From contig JACKPV010000024.1 of assembly GCA_024233305.1 (NCBI GenBank), forward strand, positions 310,001 through 374,000: a DNA stretch of 64,000 bases, read 5' to 3'. Within the stretch, counting starts at the first letter, position 1. Every line of letters starts with the position of its first letter. The position numbers and the translations under genes are program-made. This DNA comes from Verrucomicrobiales bacterium (lineage in GTDB: Bacteria > Verrucomicrobiota > Verrucomicrobiia > Limisphaerales > J093). Below the pieces are notes generated by a model. It ran no database searches. It had not been told where the DNA came from and worked only from the letters and a program-made list of their open reading frames with translations. Positions 32,681 through 41,702 of this stretch are shown piece by piece.

Positions 32681-33847
32681 TCAATAGCGCGGCACGGCGG
32701 GATCGATCTCGGCCGACCACGCGTCGATGCCGCCGTGGACACTGAAGGCCTGCGCGAAGCCCTGTTGCCGCAGAAACCCCGTGGCCCGGAGCGACCGCAT
32801 CCCGTGGTGACAAAGCACATAGCAGGGCCGGCCCGGATCGAGCGTGGCGGTGTTCGCCGGCAGGTTGTTCAGGGGGATCAACCGCGCCCCCGGGACCCGG
32901 GCGATCGCCTCCTCGGCGGGTTCCCTCACATCGACCACCTGCACGCCGGACGCCGGGTCGTCGAGGGCGGCCTTGAGTTGCTGCACCGAAACCTCGTCCG
33001 GACGGAGCCGGTGATTGCCTGAACTGGCGTGGTTTGTCATGCCGCAGAATTCTTCGTAATCCACGAGCCCGGTCAACGTCGGGTTTTCGCCGCACACCGG
33101 GCAGGCGGGGTCGCGGCGCACCTTGATTTCCCGGAATCGCATTGCGAGTGCGTCGAAGAGGAGCAGCCGACCCATCAGGGAATCCCCCTGGCCCAGGGCA
33201 AGCTTCAGCGCCTCGGTGGCCTGGATGCAGCCGATGATGCCCGGCAACACGCCGAGCACACCGCCCTCCGCGCAACTCGGCACGGCACCCGGCGGCGGCG
33301 GTTCCGGATACAGGCAACGATAGCAGGGCCCGCCGAGATGCGGCGCGAAGACGCTGGCCTGGCCCTCGAAACGGAAGATCGAGCCGTAAATGTTGGGTTT
33401 GCCCAGCAGGACGCAGGCGTCGTTTGTCAAATACCGCGTCGGAAAGTTGTCGGTGCCGTCCACGATCACGTCAAATTCGGCGAAAACCTCGAGTGCATTC
33501 GCGCTGGTAAGGCGGGTTTCGCAGGGAACGATCTCGACCTCGGGATTCAAATCGCTGAGGGTCTCGCAGGCCGAGGCGACCTTGCTGCGCCCGACATCAC
33601 GCGTCGCATGCAGCAGCTGTCGTTGCAGGTTTGAGAAGTCGACCGTGTCGTGATCGACAATCCCCAGGCGTCCGACCCCGGCGGCCGCGAGGTACATGGC
33701 CACCGGGGACCCGAGTCCGCCCGCGCCGATGCACAGCACCCGCAGAGCGCGAATCTTCCGCTGGCCCGCAAGGCCCACTTCGGGCAGCATCAGATGACGC
33801 GCGTAGCGCCGGATTTCTTCGTTGCTCAGATCCGTCGTCCGGTCCAT
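32681..33847 (-). CDS. moeB: MoeB/ThiF-type adenylyltransferase with C-terminal rhodanese domain
   Basis: 388 residues. Residues about 1-250 are E1-like: RYARHLMLPEVGLAGQRKIR, ATP loop LCIGAGGLGSPVAMYLAAAGVG, DHDTVDFSNLQRQ, DGTDNFPTRYLTND and YRCLYPEPPPPGAVPSCAEGGVLG. Zn-binding C-x-x-C pairs are YRC and ACPVCGE. Residues 290-388 are rhodanese: VDVREPAEEAIARVPGARLIPL with active loop VLCHHGMRS. Such MoeZ-like fusions adenylate and then sulfurate ThiS/MoaD-type carriers for molybdopterin, thiamine or cysteine synthesis. No partner gene is nearby. ATG 33847 is only 5 bp from the divergent GTG of the next gene. Confidence 0.92.
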   Translation of the reverse strand: MDRTTDLSNEEIRRYARHLMLPEVGLAGQRKIRALRVLCIGAGGLGSPVAMYLAAAGVGRLGIVDHDTVDFSNLQRQLLHATRDVGRSKVASACETLSDLNPEVEIVPCETRLTSANALEVFAEFDVIVDGTDNFPTRYLTNDACVLLGKPNIYGSIFRFEGQASVFAPHLGGPCYRCLYPEPPPPGAVPSCAEGGVLGVLPGIIGCIQATEALKLALGQGDSLMGRLLLFDALAMRFREIKVRRDPACPVCGENPTLTGLVDYEEFCGMTNHASSGNHRLRPDEVSVQQLKAALDDPASGVQVVDVREPAEEAIARVPGARLIPLNNLPANTATLDPGRPCYVLCHHGMRSLRATGFLRQQGFAQAFSVHGGIDAWSAEIDPAVPRY

Positions 33848-33852
33848 TTGCC

Positions 33853-34725
33853 GTGAGCCTAAACGCAAAGCCCAGCAGATCAAGCCGTCGCCCGCCGCCC
33901 GGCAAACTGCCTGACCCGGCAGAAGCGGCGGCTTTCATCCGTCGGCGCTGTCCGGTGCGGCCGGAAGTGGGGGTGGTGCTGGGCAGCGGGTTCCGGGCGG
34001 TGGAGCAAGGGATCGAAGCCGAGGCGGTGCTTCCCTACGACCGGATTCCGGGCTTCTGCCAGACCGGGGTGGTCGGGCACGCCGGGCGCCTGAGCCTGGG
34101 CCGCTTGGGCGGGGTCCCCACCCTGCTGCTCGCCGGACGGGCGCATTTCTACGAGGGCTATTCGCTCGAACGGGTGACCTTCCCCGTGCGGGTGGCCGCT
34201 GAACTCGGGGTCCGCGTGCTGTTGCTCACCAACGCCGCGGGCGGCATCAACCAGCGCTATCGCCCCGGACATTTCATGATTCTCCGAGATCACATCAACC
34301 TCATGGGTCTCAATCCCTTGTGCGGATGTGCGGACAGTCGCTCACCGTTCGTGGACCTCACCGAAGCCTACGATCCCGAATTGCGCCGACGCCTGCGGAC
34401 GGCGGCCCGCCAGGCCGGGGCGCCGATTCACGCCGGGGTTTATCTGGCCGTGGCCGGACCGAGCTACGAAACCCCCGCCGAAATCCGGGCGTTCGCCCGA
34501 CTGGGAGCGGATGCCGTCGGGATGAGCACGGTGCCGGAGACGATAGTGGCACGGCATTGCGGTCTGCGCGTCGCGGGGCTGTCCGCCATTACGAATCTCG
34601 CCGCCGGCCGCTCGCCGACGCCGATCAGCCACGAGGAGGTGCTGGTGGCGGGGCGGGCAACCGGTGAACTGGCCGGCCGGATCATCGCCGGGTTCGTGCG
34701 GCGGTGTGTCCCGTCGGACCGGTAA
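33853..34725 (+). CDS. punA: Purine nucleoside phosphorylase (class I/PNP-MTAP type)
   Basis: 290 residues. Family segments in order: EVGVVLGSGFRAVEQ (phosphate loop), GFCQTGVVGHAGRLSLG, RAHFYEGYSLERVTFPVRV, LLLTNAAGGIN, LRDHINLMGLNPL, YLAVAGPSYETPAEIRAFARLGADAVGMSTVPETIVARH (purine site, E and the M-S-T-V-P-E strand), and SAITNLAAG. It cleaves purine nucleosides with phosphate to base and ribose-1-phosphate in the cytoplasm. GTG 33853 is the only start upstream of the domain in this frame; it gives a 25-residue basic N-terminus and lies next to the divergent moeB start. Confidence 0.92.
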   Translation: MSLNAKPSRSSRRPPPGKLPDPAEAAAFIRRRCPVRPEVGVVLGSGFRAVEQGIEAEAVLPYDRIPGFCQTGVVGHAGRLSLGRLGGVPTLLLAGRAHFYEGYSLERVTFPVRVAAELGVRVLLLTNAAGGINQRYRPGHFMILRDHINLMGLNPLCGCADSRSPFVDLTEAYDPELRRRLRTAARQAGAPIHAGVYLAVAGPSYETPAEIRAFARLGADAVGMSTVPETIVARHCGLRVAGLSAITNLAAGRSPTPISHEEVLVAGRATGELAGRIIAGFVRRCVPSDR

Positions 34726-34858
34726 TTAAGGCGACTAAAAACAGGACCGGACCTGCCCGACACCCGCTCCGACCCGCCGGAAATGCCCCGCGCAATGCCG
34801 GGAAATGGACTGCATTAATGATCTTGACATCCGACCAACATCATGTTCATCATCACTC

Positions 34859-35740
34859 ATGCAAATTGAGAGTCTGAAAGTCTTTTGCGACCTTGCGGAA
34901 ACGGAGAGTTTCACCAAGGCGGCCCAGATCAACCACATCACGCAGTCGGCGGTCAGCCAGCAAATCAGCTCGTTGGAGCGCCAGTTCAAGGCGCTCCTCA
35001 TCGAGCGCAGCAAGAAGAAGTTCCGTTTAACGCGGGAAGGGCAGGTGCTCTACGATGCCAGCAAACACATCGTGCAGACCTACGAGACCCTGCACACCCA
35101 GTTGCAGGAGCTGAAGGACATCATCTCCGGCACGGTCCGGGTGGCGACCATTTACAGCATCGGCCTCCACGCGCTGCCGCCCTACATCAAGCGCTACCTC
35201 AAGGACTATCCGACCGTGAACGTCCACGTCGAATACCGGCGGGCCAATCAGGTCTACGAGGACGTCCTCGGGAACGTCGTCGACATCGGTCTGGTGGCCT
35301 ACCCGCACCGGGACGGCAAGCTTGAGATCGTCCAGCTCCCCCGCGAGCCCATGAAGCTCATCTGCCACCCGCAGCATGCCCTGGCCCGCAGCAAGAGCGT
35401 CAAGATCAGCGCCCTGGCCGGCCAGAATTTCATCGCCTTCGAGTCGGACATTCCCACCCGCCGCGCCATCGACAAGGTCCTGCGCGAACACGGCGTCCAG
35501 GTCGTGCCGGTGATGGAGTTCGACAACGTCGAGACGGTGAAGCGCGCGGTCGAAATTGACGCCGGCATCTCGATCGTGCCCGTCAGCACCATCGCCCAGG
35601 AAGTCGCCAAACAAACCCTGGTGGCAATCAAGATCGACGACGCCGATTTGAGCCGCCCCATCGCGGCGATTCACAAGAAGAACAAGGTCCTTTCCACGGC
35701 GATGAAGCAATTTATTTCGCTGCTCAAGGAAGAACGGTGA
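34859..35740 (+). CDS. LysR-family transcriptional regulator
   Basis: 293 residues. N-terminal winged helix: MQIESLKVFCDLAETESFTKAAQINHITQSAVSQQISSLERQF, ending FRLTREGQVLYDASKHIV. The effector domain starts GTVRVATIYSIGLHALPPYIKRYLKDYP, with DIGLVAYP and GISIVPVSTIA. LysR proteins are tetramers that respond to small metabolites; the target is unknown. Domain length and layout are normal. TTGACA at 34824-34829 lies 30 bp before the start in an AT-rich stretch and could be part of its promoter. Confidence 0.92.
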   Translation: MQIESLKVFCDLAETESFTKAAQINHITQSAVSQQISSLERQFKALLIERSKKKFRLTREGQVLYDASKHIVQTYETLHTQLQELKDIISGTVRVATIYSIGLHALPPYIKRYLKDYPTVNVHVEYRRANQVYEDVLGNVVDIGLVAYPHRDGKLEIVQLPREPMKLICHPQHALARSKSVKISALAGQNFIAFESDIPTRRAIDKVLREHGVQVVPVMEFDNVETVKRAVEIDAGISIVPVSTIAQEVAKQTLVAIKIDDADLSRPIAAIHKKNKVLSTAMKQFISLLKEER

Positions 35741-35881
35741 CGCGGTGCGAACGCGGGGCCGGCCCGGCGGACCGCCCCGGCAGGCGCGCCGGAAACCACC
35801 GGGCAGGCAGCGGTTGAGGAAGGAGCCGGGCGCCTCCGCTGAAGGGTTGCTTCGGACGCTTGGGCAATCCAAGGTAGCCCC

Positions 35882-37087
35882 ATGAATCCGCGTTGGCAGG
35901 CCGGACTCCTGTTCGCCTCGGCGGTGGTCAACATCGTGCTGGTGATCGCCCTCTGGCTGACTTGGCAGTCGGACTCACCGCTCGCCGTCACGCTCGTGCG
36001 CCCCCCGACGGTCACCAACGTCTTCCGGCCCGTCCGCACCAACCTCGTCGTCCAGGCCCGCTCGGTGCGGTGGAGCGACATCGAGTCGACCAACTACTTC
36101 GCCTACATCAGCAACCTCCGGGCCTTCGGCTGCCCGGAGCCCACCATTCGCGACCTGATCACCGCCGAGATCGACCAGTTGTTCGCCGACCGGGCCGCCC
36201 GGGAGATCGTCAGTCCCCTCCATCAATGGTGGCGCGCCCGGCCGGATGCGGACCTCGTGCGGCTCGCGGACCAGCAACGGCAGGCGCTCGAACTCGAACG
36301 CCGCAACCTGCTCGAAGCCCTGCTCGGTCCGGGCTCCGAAGCGGCCATCGCCGAGAGCCATCGCGCCGCCAACCCCACCCCGCTCGATGGTCCCGTGCTC
36401 GGCGCGCTCGACGCCGGGGAGCGCCTGCAAGTCCGGGAAATCGAAGCCCGCCGTCGCGAACAGCTCCAGGCGCTCGGCGGCGGTGACCCCGACGCGCCCC
36501 CGGCGCCGCCGGATCCGGCGGAGGTGGCCCGCATCGAAGCCCGGACCCGCACCGAACTCGCCCGGGTGTTGAGCCCCGAACAGCTTGAGGAATACCTGCT
36601 GCGCTATTCCCGGACCGCCGCACAGTTGCGGCAGCAAACGCGCGAATTCGCGCCGAGCCAGGAGGAGTTCCGGTCGCTGTTCCGGGCCGTCGACCCGCTG
36701 AATCAGGCCTTGGCCGCGCTCGGCGACGATCCCTCCGCGGAGGCGGACAAGCAGCGCGTGCAGATGCTGGCCCTGCGGCAGGCCGCCATCGAAGATACGC
36801 TGGACCCGCAGCGACACGCCGAATACCAGCTCAGCCAGGATCCCGCCTTCATCGCCATGCGCGAGACCGCGGCCCGGTTCGAGCTCCCGGAAACGAAGGT
36901 GGTCCCGCTCTACGAAATCGATCAGGTCACCCGCGAAGAACGCGCGCGCATCCTGAATGACAGTTCCCTCACCCCCGAGGAGCAGAGTGCGCAACTGGGC
37001 GCGGTCGAGCAGCAGCGCCTGGATTCAATCCGCCAGTTGGTGGGCGAAGCGGCGTTCCGCCGGTTGCAGACGGGTGTGCCGCCTTGA
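35882..37087 (+). CDS. Membrane-anchored helical protein of unknown function
   Basis: 401 residues. One N-terminal anchor (GLLFASAVVNIVLVIALWLTW, residues 8-28), then a periplasmic-type segment starting VRWSDIESTNYFAYISNLRAFGCPEPTIRDLITAEIDQLF, a pattern of recurring verrucomicrobial hypothetical proteins. It continues with long charged helices (ALELERRNLLEALLGPGS, LREQ-type coils) and ends LDSIRQLVGEAAFRRLQTG. No enzyme motif is visible. ATG 35882 fits the anchor. It lies alone between the LysR and esterase genes. Confidence 0.6.
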   Translation: MNPRWQAGLLFASAVVNIVLVIALWLTWQSDSPLAVTLVRPPTVTNVFRPVRTNLVVQARSVRWSDIESTNYFAYISNLRAFGCPEPTIRDLITAEIDQLFADRAAREIVSPLHQWWRARPDADLVRLADQQRQALELERRNLLEALLGPGSEAAIAESHRAANPTPLDGPVLGALDAGERLQVREIEARRREQLQALGGGDPDAPPAPPDPAEVARIEARTRTELARVLSPEQLEEYLLRYSRTAAQLRQQTREFAPSQEEFRSLFRAVDPLNQALAALGDDPSAEADKQRVQMLALRQAAIEDTLDPQRHAEYQLSQDPAFIAMRETAARFELPETKVVPLYEIDQVTREERARILNDSSLTPEEQSAQLGAVEQQRLDSIRQLVGEAAFRRLQTGVPP

Positions 37088-37355
37088 TCCGGAACCGCGA
37101 CCGCCTGGCGATTCCCCGAAGCGAACCCATCTCGCGCCAGGCCCCCCGCGCCCACTGCGTCGCCGCATCGGAAGGGTCATCAAGCCCGGATAACCCGTTC
37201 TCCCACCACGCCTTCAGGAACTCCGCCCGCAGCCTGTTCAGCGCGTTCGCCCGTGCGGTCCGACACGACCCCGGTCGCGAAGGCCTCGCCGGCGAAGGAG
37301 TTGCCAACGAGCCCGCCAAGAACGCAGACTGCGCGGCGACACATCGAACGACTCT

Positions 37356-38246
37356 ATGAAACGGATGCTCCACTCTCTCATGATCGGCGCCACGCTGCTT
37401 GGCAGCGCGACTCTCGCAGCGGACTCCCTGGTGCTTGACGCCGTCCTGCTCTGGCCGGCGGGCGCACCAGGCGCCCTCGGCGACCGCGATCAGGACCAAC
37501 CCTCCCTGACGCCGTATCTGGCCGATCCCACCCTCGCCACGGGCGCCGCGATCGTGGTCTGTCCCGGCGGCGGTTATGGTGGACTGGCGGCCCACGAAGG
37601 ACCGGACTACGCGCGGTGGTTGAACCAACAGGGCGTTTCCGCGTTTGTGCTCAAGTACCGGCTTGGTTCGGCCGGATACCGTCATCCCGCGATGTTGCAA
37701 GACGCGGCGCGGGCGGTGCGCTTGGTGCGGCATCGAGCGGCGGATTGGAAGGTGGACCCGCAGCGGGTGGGCATCATGGGATCGAGCGCCGGCGGTCATC
37801 TCGCGTCCACGCTGGTGACCCACTTCGACGGGGGCCGCCCGCAGGCGAACGATCCGGTCGAGCGGCTGAGTTCGCGTCCGGATCTCGGCATCCTCTGCTA
37901 CGCCGTGATTACGATGGGCGAGTTCACGCACCAGGGTTCGCGGCGGAATCTGTTGGGCGATGCGCCGACGGAGGAGTTGATCACCCTGCTTTCGAACGAA
38001 CGGCAGGTGAGCCCCGAGACGCCCCCCTGCTTCGTATGGCATACCTGGGAGGATCAAGCGGTGCCGGTCGAAAACAGCCTGCAATTCGCCGCGGCGTTGC
38101 GTCGGGCCGGCGTGCCGTTCGACCTGCATATCTACCAGCAGGGCCGTCACGGAATCGGGCTGGCGGACAAGCCACCCTTCGCCCAGCCGCATCCCTGGGC
38201 GGCGGACCTCGCGTTCTGGCTCAAGGCGCAGTCGTTCGTGCGCTGA
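37356..38246 (+). CDS. Secreted alpha/beta-hydrolase (acetyl-xylan esterase/lipase type)
   Basis: 296 residues. Signal peptide MKRMLHSLMIGATLLGSATLAADS. The oxyanion region is VVCPGGGYGGLAAHEG, nucleophile elbow VGIMGSSAGGHLAST (G-x-S-x-G, about residue 145), acid in WHTWEDQAVPVENS and histidine in QGRHGIGLADK. This matches esterases grouped with BD-FAE/acetyl-xylan esterases, which deacetylate plant-type polysaccharides in the periplasm or outside the cell; the substrate is inferred from family and from the nearby glycosidases. ATG 37356 opens the signal peptide. The 268 bp before it hold no gene. Confidence 0.88.
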   Translation: MKRMLHSLMIGATLLGSATLAADSLVLDAVLLWPAGAPGALGDRDQDQPSLTPYLADPTLATGAAIVVCPGGGYGGLAAHEGPDYARWLNQQGVSAFVLKYRLGSAGYRHPAMLQDAARAVRLVRHRAADWKVDPQRVGIMGSSAGGHLASTLVTHFDGGRPQANDPVERLSSRPDLGILCYAVITMGEFTHQGSRRNLLGDAPTEELITLLSNERQVSPETPPCFVWHTWEDQAVPVENSLQFAAALRRAGVPFDLHIYQQGRHGIGLADKPPFAQPHPWAADLAFWLKAQSFVR

Positions 38247-38298
38247 GCCGTCGGACGCCGGGGCCCCGCGTTTTCGCGGGTTTTCGCTGCTTTTCTCC

Positions 38299-38326
38299 TT
38301 GCCTGGTCAAGGGGACCTGCTAGAAC
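38299..38326 (+). promoter_or_regulatory. Candidate promoter of the HU gene
   Basis: TTGCCT (38299-38304) and TAGAAC (38321-38326), 16 bp apart; TGC precedes the -10, giving an extended -10 character. It lies 50 bp before ATG 38376. Confidence 0.45.
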
Positions 38327-38375
38327 TCGCCGCGAGTCCTTGACGCATTGTTGGATTAATTAACGCAAAGACACT

Positions 38376-38666
38376 ATGGCAAAACCACTGACCAAGTCGC
38401 AGATCACGGCCGACCTCGCCGAGAAGACCGGCATCACCAAGAAGCAGGCCGGTCAATTCCTCGAAGAACTGGCCGCGCTGGCCTATAAACAGGCCAAGGT
38501 CGGCTTCACCCTGCCCGGCGTGGGCAAGCTGCTGCTCGTCAACCGCAAGGCCCGCATGGGCCGCAACCCGGCCACCGGCGAGAGCATCAAGATCCCCGCC
38601 AAAAAGGTCGTGAAGTTCCGGGTCGCCAAGGCCGCCAAGGACGCCATCCTGGCCGCCAAGAAGTAG
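38376..38666 (+). CDS. HU-family nucleoid DNA-binding protein
   Basis: 96 residues: MAKPLTKSQITADLAEKTGITKKQAGQFLEELAALAYKQ, a dimerisation helix pair, then the beta arm KLLLVNRKARMGRNPATGESIKIPAKKVVKFRVAKAAKD with the R-x-G-R-N-P-x-T-G DNA-minor-groove motif containing the intercalating proline. HU dimers bend DNA across the nucleoid. The Lys-rich C-terminus AAKK is typical. It has its own candidate promoter and a strong terminator (38693-38730), so it is monocistronic. Confidence 0.96.
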   Translation: MAKPLTKSQITADLAEKTGITKKQAGQFLEELAALAYKQAKVGFTLPGVGKLLLVNRKARMGRNPATGESIKIPAKKVVKFRVAKAAKDAILAAKK

Positions 38667-38692
38667 GCCGCCCCCGCGCCTTCCTTGCTCCA

Positions 38693-38730
38693 GGGCACTC
38701 TGGGATTCCCCTCAGAGTGCCTTTGTGTTT
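38693..38730 (+). terminator. Intrinsic terminator of the HU gene
   Basis: GGCACTCTG (38694-38702) pairs with CAGAGTGCC (38713-38721), a 9-bp perfect stem with a 10-nt loop, followed by TTTGTGTTT. It starts 27 bp after the HU stop. Confidence 0.9.
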
Positions 38731-38769
38731 CCCCCCCCCCCGCGCCATCGCATCGCCCGAGGAAGCCGG

Positions 38770-39753
38770 ATGAAGATTGCCATCGTCGGTTGCGGCGCCG
38801 TGGGCAGCTTCTACGGCGCCCGATTGCTCCGGGCCGGACAAGAGGTCCACTTTCTCCTGCGCAGCGACCACGCCGTCGTGGCCCGCGACGGCGTTCGCAT
38901 CCTGAGCATCGACGGCGATTTCACCGCGCGCCCGTCAGCCGCAAACGCCCCGGAATCGATCGGCGTCGTCGACCTTGTCATCATTGCCCTCAAGACCACC
39001 GCCAACGACCAGTTCCCCCGTCTGCTGCCGCCCTTGGTGGGACCCGATACCGCGGTGCTCACGCTGCAAAACGGTCTGGGGAGCGAGGCCCAGTTGGCGG
39101 CGGTGGTCGGCGCGGAGAGGGTCTTCGGCGGGCTTTGCTTCGTCTGCCTGAACCGCATCGCACCGGGCGTCATCCGCCACACCGCCCACGGACGCATCGT
39201 GATGGGCGAATATCTCCGGCATCCCACGCCACGCGCCGAGCGGCTGGCCAACGCCTTCCGCGAAGCCGGCATCCGCTGTGACATCGCCGACGACCTCGAA
39301 CGAGCGCACTGGGAGAAGCTCGTTTGGAACATCCCGTTCAACGGTCTGGGCGTCGCGGGCATTGTGGGTTGGGAGAACCTCGCCCGCGGCGTCGTGCCCC
39401 CGGGCCGGCAGCGCGCGGAATGCGTGCCCACTGATGAGTTGCTCGCCTCGACGGACGGCGTGGATTGGGCGCGCGGCCTGATGGAGGAGGTCATCGCCAT
39501 CGCGCGCGCGCTGGGTCACGCCATTCCGGCGGAGTACGTGGACGAGAACATCAACCGTACTCGTTGCATGGGCAGCTACCGGGCCTCGACGCTGCTGGAT
39601 TTCGAGAACGGACTGCCGCTGGAAATCGACAGCCTGTTCCGCGAACCCCGCCGCCAAGCCCGCGCCGCCGGTGTCCCCACCCCGCGCCTCGACACCCTGT
39701 GCGCCGTGCTCGAAGCACTGGACGAACAGCGAAAACCGTCGTCCCTGGGCTGA
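38770..39753 (+). CDS. panE: 2-Dehydropantoate 2-reductase (ketopantoate reductase)
   Basis: 327 residues. N-terminal Rossmann loop MKIAIVGCGAVGSFYGARLLRAG, then VHFLLRS, VIIALKTTAN with the catalytic Lys of the family, TLQNGLGSEAQ, and the C-terminal helical domain with WEKLVWNIPFNGLG and a late INRTRCMGSYRASTLLDFENGLPLEIDSL (Ser/Glu active-site region). It reduces ketopantoate to pantoate with NADPH for coenzyme A synthesis. ATG 38770 has AGGA about 8 bp upstream. Confidence 0.92.
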   Translation: MKIAIVGCGAVGSFYGARLLRAGQEVHFLLRSDHAVVARDGVRILSIDGDFTARPSAANAPESIGVVDLVIIALKTTANDQFPRLLPPLVGPDTAVLTLQNGLGSEAQLAAVVGAERVFGGLCFVCLNRIAPGVIRHTAHGRIVMGEYLRHPTPRAERLANAFREAGIRCDIADDLERAHWEKLVWNIPFNGLGVAGIVGWENLARGVVPPGRQRAECVPTDELLASTDGVDWARGLMEEVIAIARALGHAIPAEYVDENINRTRCMGSYRASTLLDFENGLPLEIDSLFREPRRQARAAGVPTPRLDTLCAVLEALDEQRKPSSLG

Positions 39754-39847
39754 GCCGCTGCGATGCGCCGGGTTGCGCCTGGTCCGCGCGCACAAAAGCA
39801 ACCAGGCGGCATCCCCCGTGGCTCGCCTGTCAGGTGCAAACCCCAGG

Positions 39848-40549
39848 TTACCGGCGGGGACGGCGAAGCAGCAGCGCGCCCAGGCCCAGCGCGAGCAGGG
39901 CGTGGGACGACGGTTCCGGAATCGCGCTCGGGTTCGCTGCGCCCGGTGTGTCGTCTCCGCCGTCCGGATCGAACCGGCCGATCTGCCACGCGCCACCGTC
40001 CAGCGACCGATAGATATGTCCCGGCGCAATCGCCCCGTCCGGCCCGATCATCGGACCGAGTTGGACATAGGTATGGTCCCCGTCCGGGTAGGCGATTCCG
40101 GTACTCAGGCTCACGCCATCCAGCAGCGCGGTCCAGGGCGTCGAATCCAGCACGCCGTCATCATCGGTGTCCAGGTCGTCCCCGGAAACTCCGGTGAACC
40201 CACGCACCACGGCGCAGGTCACGTTGTCGCTGTTTTCGAAGTTGAGCGCGACCACCAGATCCGGGGTTCCCAGGGTGAAGCCGGATTCCGCGACGAGGAA
40301 GTACGAGGTCGTGAACGCCGAACCCGCCAGGCTCGTCACACTCTCGACAATGCCGCTGCCGCCGGTGCCGTCGCCCAGCACGATCAACGCGACGTCCGCC
40401 AGCGAGTCATTCGCCGGATCGGTGCTGAAGATCTCGAAATACTCGTCGTTGTCCGCCCCCGGTTGGTCGAAGCGGATTTCATTGAGGTAGATGTCCCCCC
40501 ACGCGGAGGGCACGGTGAGGAGAAGCGAAAGGAGGATCGGCGCCTTCAT
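39848..40549 (-). CDS. PEP-CTERM-sorted exported protein
   Basis: 233 residues. The signal peptide MKAPILLSLLLTVPSAWGD is followed by a compact beta-rich domain starting IYLNEIRFDQPGADNDEYFEIF, similar to lamin-tail-like domains, and a LDTDDDGVLDS calcium-type loop. The C-terminus is a sorting signal: IPEPSSHALLALGLGALLLRRPRR (P-E-P, hydrophobic helix, Arg cluster). PEP-CTERM proteins are processed by an exosortase and delivered to the surface or exopolysaccharide; no exosortase is in this window. ATG 40549 is preferred to 40564 for the signal peptide. A good promoter lies at 40606-40633. Confidence 0.85.
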   Translation of the reverse strand: MKAPILLSLLLTVPSAWGDIYLNEIRFDQPGADNDEYFEIFSTDPANDSLADVALIVLGDGTGGSGIVESVTSLAGSAFTTSYFLVAESGFTLGTPDLVVALNFENSDNVTCAVVRGFTGVSGDDLDTDDDGVLDSTPWTALLDGVSLSTGIAYPDGDHTYVQLGPMIGPDGAIAPGHIYRSLDGGAWQIGRFDPDGGDDTPGAANPSAIPEPSSHALLALGLGALLLRRPRR

Positions 40550-40605
40550 GTCGGTCGAGTTCATACCGGTCGAACTTGCTTGGTCGTTATGCTCAAACAA
40601 GGACT

Positions 40606-40633
40606 AGTATACATATTTAGCCCGACATGACAA
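40606..40633 (-). promoter_or_regulatory. Promoter of the PEP-CTERM gene
   Basis: On the minus strand TTGTCA (40628-40633) and TATACT (40606-40611) are separated by 16 bp in an AT-rich patch, about 57 bp before the start codon. Good consensus match. Confidence 0.65.
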
Positions 40634-40691
40634 GGCCTGTTTTGCCGTCCGCGCAGGACGTCACCGAACCCGCGCCGTCGGGCGTCACGGA

Positions 40692-41702
40692 TCAGCCGCG
40701 CCGGCGGCGTTGGGCCAGCACCGCGAGGACGATGATGACGCCGGTGAGCATCAGGCGGCTCGCTTCGGGAACGGCGTTGAGGCTGAGGATCTTCTCGAGG
40801 TAACCGATGGTGAGCATGCCCAAGAGGGTCAATCCCATGCCGCCGCGGCCGCCCATCAGGCTGGTGCCACCCATGACGACAATGGCAATCGCGGTGAGCT
40901 CGTAGCCGATGCCGGCCTCCGGATCGCCCTGTTGCTCCTGCGCTGCCTGGCAAAGACCCGCCACCGCAGCGAACAACCCGCTGGCCACGTAGGCGAACAG
41001 CTTGGTGCGCGTTACCGGAACCCCCGACAGCCGGGCGGCCTCCTCGTTCCCGCCGATGGCATACAGTTGGCGCCCCCAACGATGCCGCGCAAGCAGGACC
41101 CAGCCCACGGCGACACATACCGCCAGGATGAGCGTGACCACGGACAGATTGCCCCCCAGCACCCGGCTGTCGATGCCGCGGAACACCCCCGGCACGTCCA
41201 CGTAGCGGTAGGCGCCGTCGGCCTGCTGAACCGCCGTGGAGACCTTCATGCCCCCGGAAACGGTCTTCGCCAGACCGCGCGCGAAGACCATCATGGCCAG
41301 CGTGGCAATGAAGGGTTGAATCCTCCAGCCGGCCGCCACTCCTCCCGATGCCAGGCCGCAGGCCGCGCCCACGGTCAGCACGAACGGAATGGCCAGCCAC
41401 GGCGACCAACCCCAGTGAATGGTGGTCAGCGAGAACAGCACGGCGGCAAGCGCCAGCACGCTGCCCACCGCCAGGTCGATGCCGCCGCTGATGATCACCA
41501 GCGTCATCCCGCACGCCAGAATGCCGTAGACGGATGCCTGGCGCAGGGCGTCCCGATGAGTGCCCGCCTTGAAGAACGCGCCGTCGGAATGGAAGACACA
41601 ACCCAGGGCGAGAACGAGCAGCAGGGCCAGCAGGGCGCGGCTGGCGGGTTCCCCCCGGAGCCGGCGCCAGCCGTGGGCAGCGTGGGTGGAAACGGGATTC
41701 AT
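40692..41702 (-). CDS. Ribose-type sugar ABC transporter permease
   Basis: 336 residues with about 8-10 membrane helices. RbsC-like features: GMTLVIISGGIDLAVGSVLALAA, AGWRIQPFIATLAMMVFARGLA, ARHRWGRQLYAIGGNEEAARLSGV (the coupling EAA-like loop), and GYELTAIAIVVMGGTSLMGGRGG. It forms the membrane channel of a CUT2 importer in the inner membrane. The start overlaps the ATPase gene upstream by 4 nt (ATGA), so they are coupled. No periplasmic binding protein gene accompanies it. Confidence 0.92.
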   Translation of the reverse strand: MNPVSTHAAHGWRRLRGEPASRALLALLLVLALGCVFHSDGAFFKAGTHRDALRQASVYGILACGMTLVIISGGIDLAVGSVLALAAVLFSLTTIHWGWSPWLAIPFVLTVGAACGLASGGVAAGWRIQPFIATLAMMVFARGLAKTVSGGMKVSTAVQQADGAYRYVDVPGVFRGIDSRVLGGNLSVVTLILAVCVAVGWVLLARHRWGRQLYAIGGNEEAARLSGVPVTRTKLFAYVASGLFAAVAGLCQAAQEQQGDPEAGIGYELTAIAIVVMGGTSLMGGRGGMGLTLLGMLTIGYLEKILSLNAVPEASRLMLTGVIIVLAVLAQRRRRG

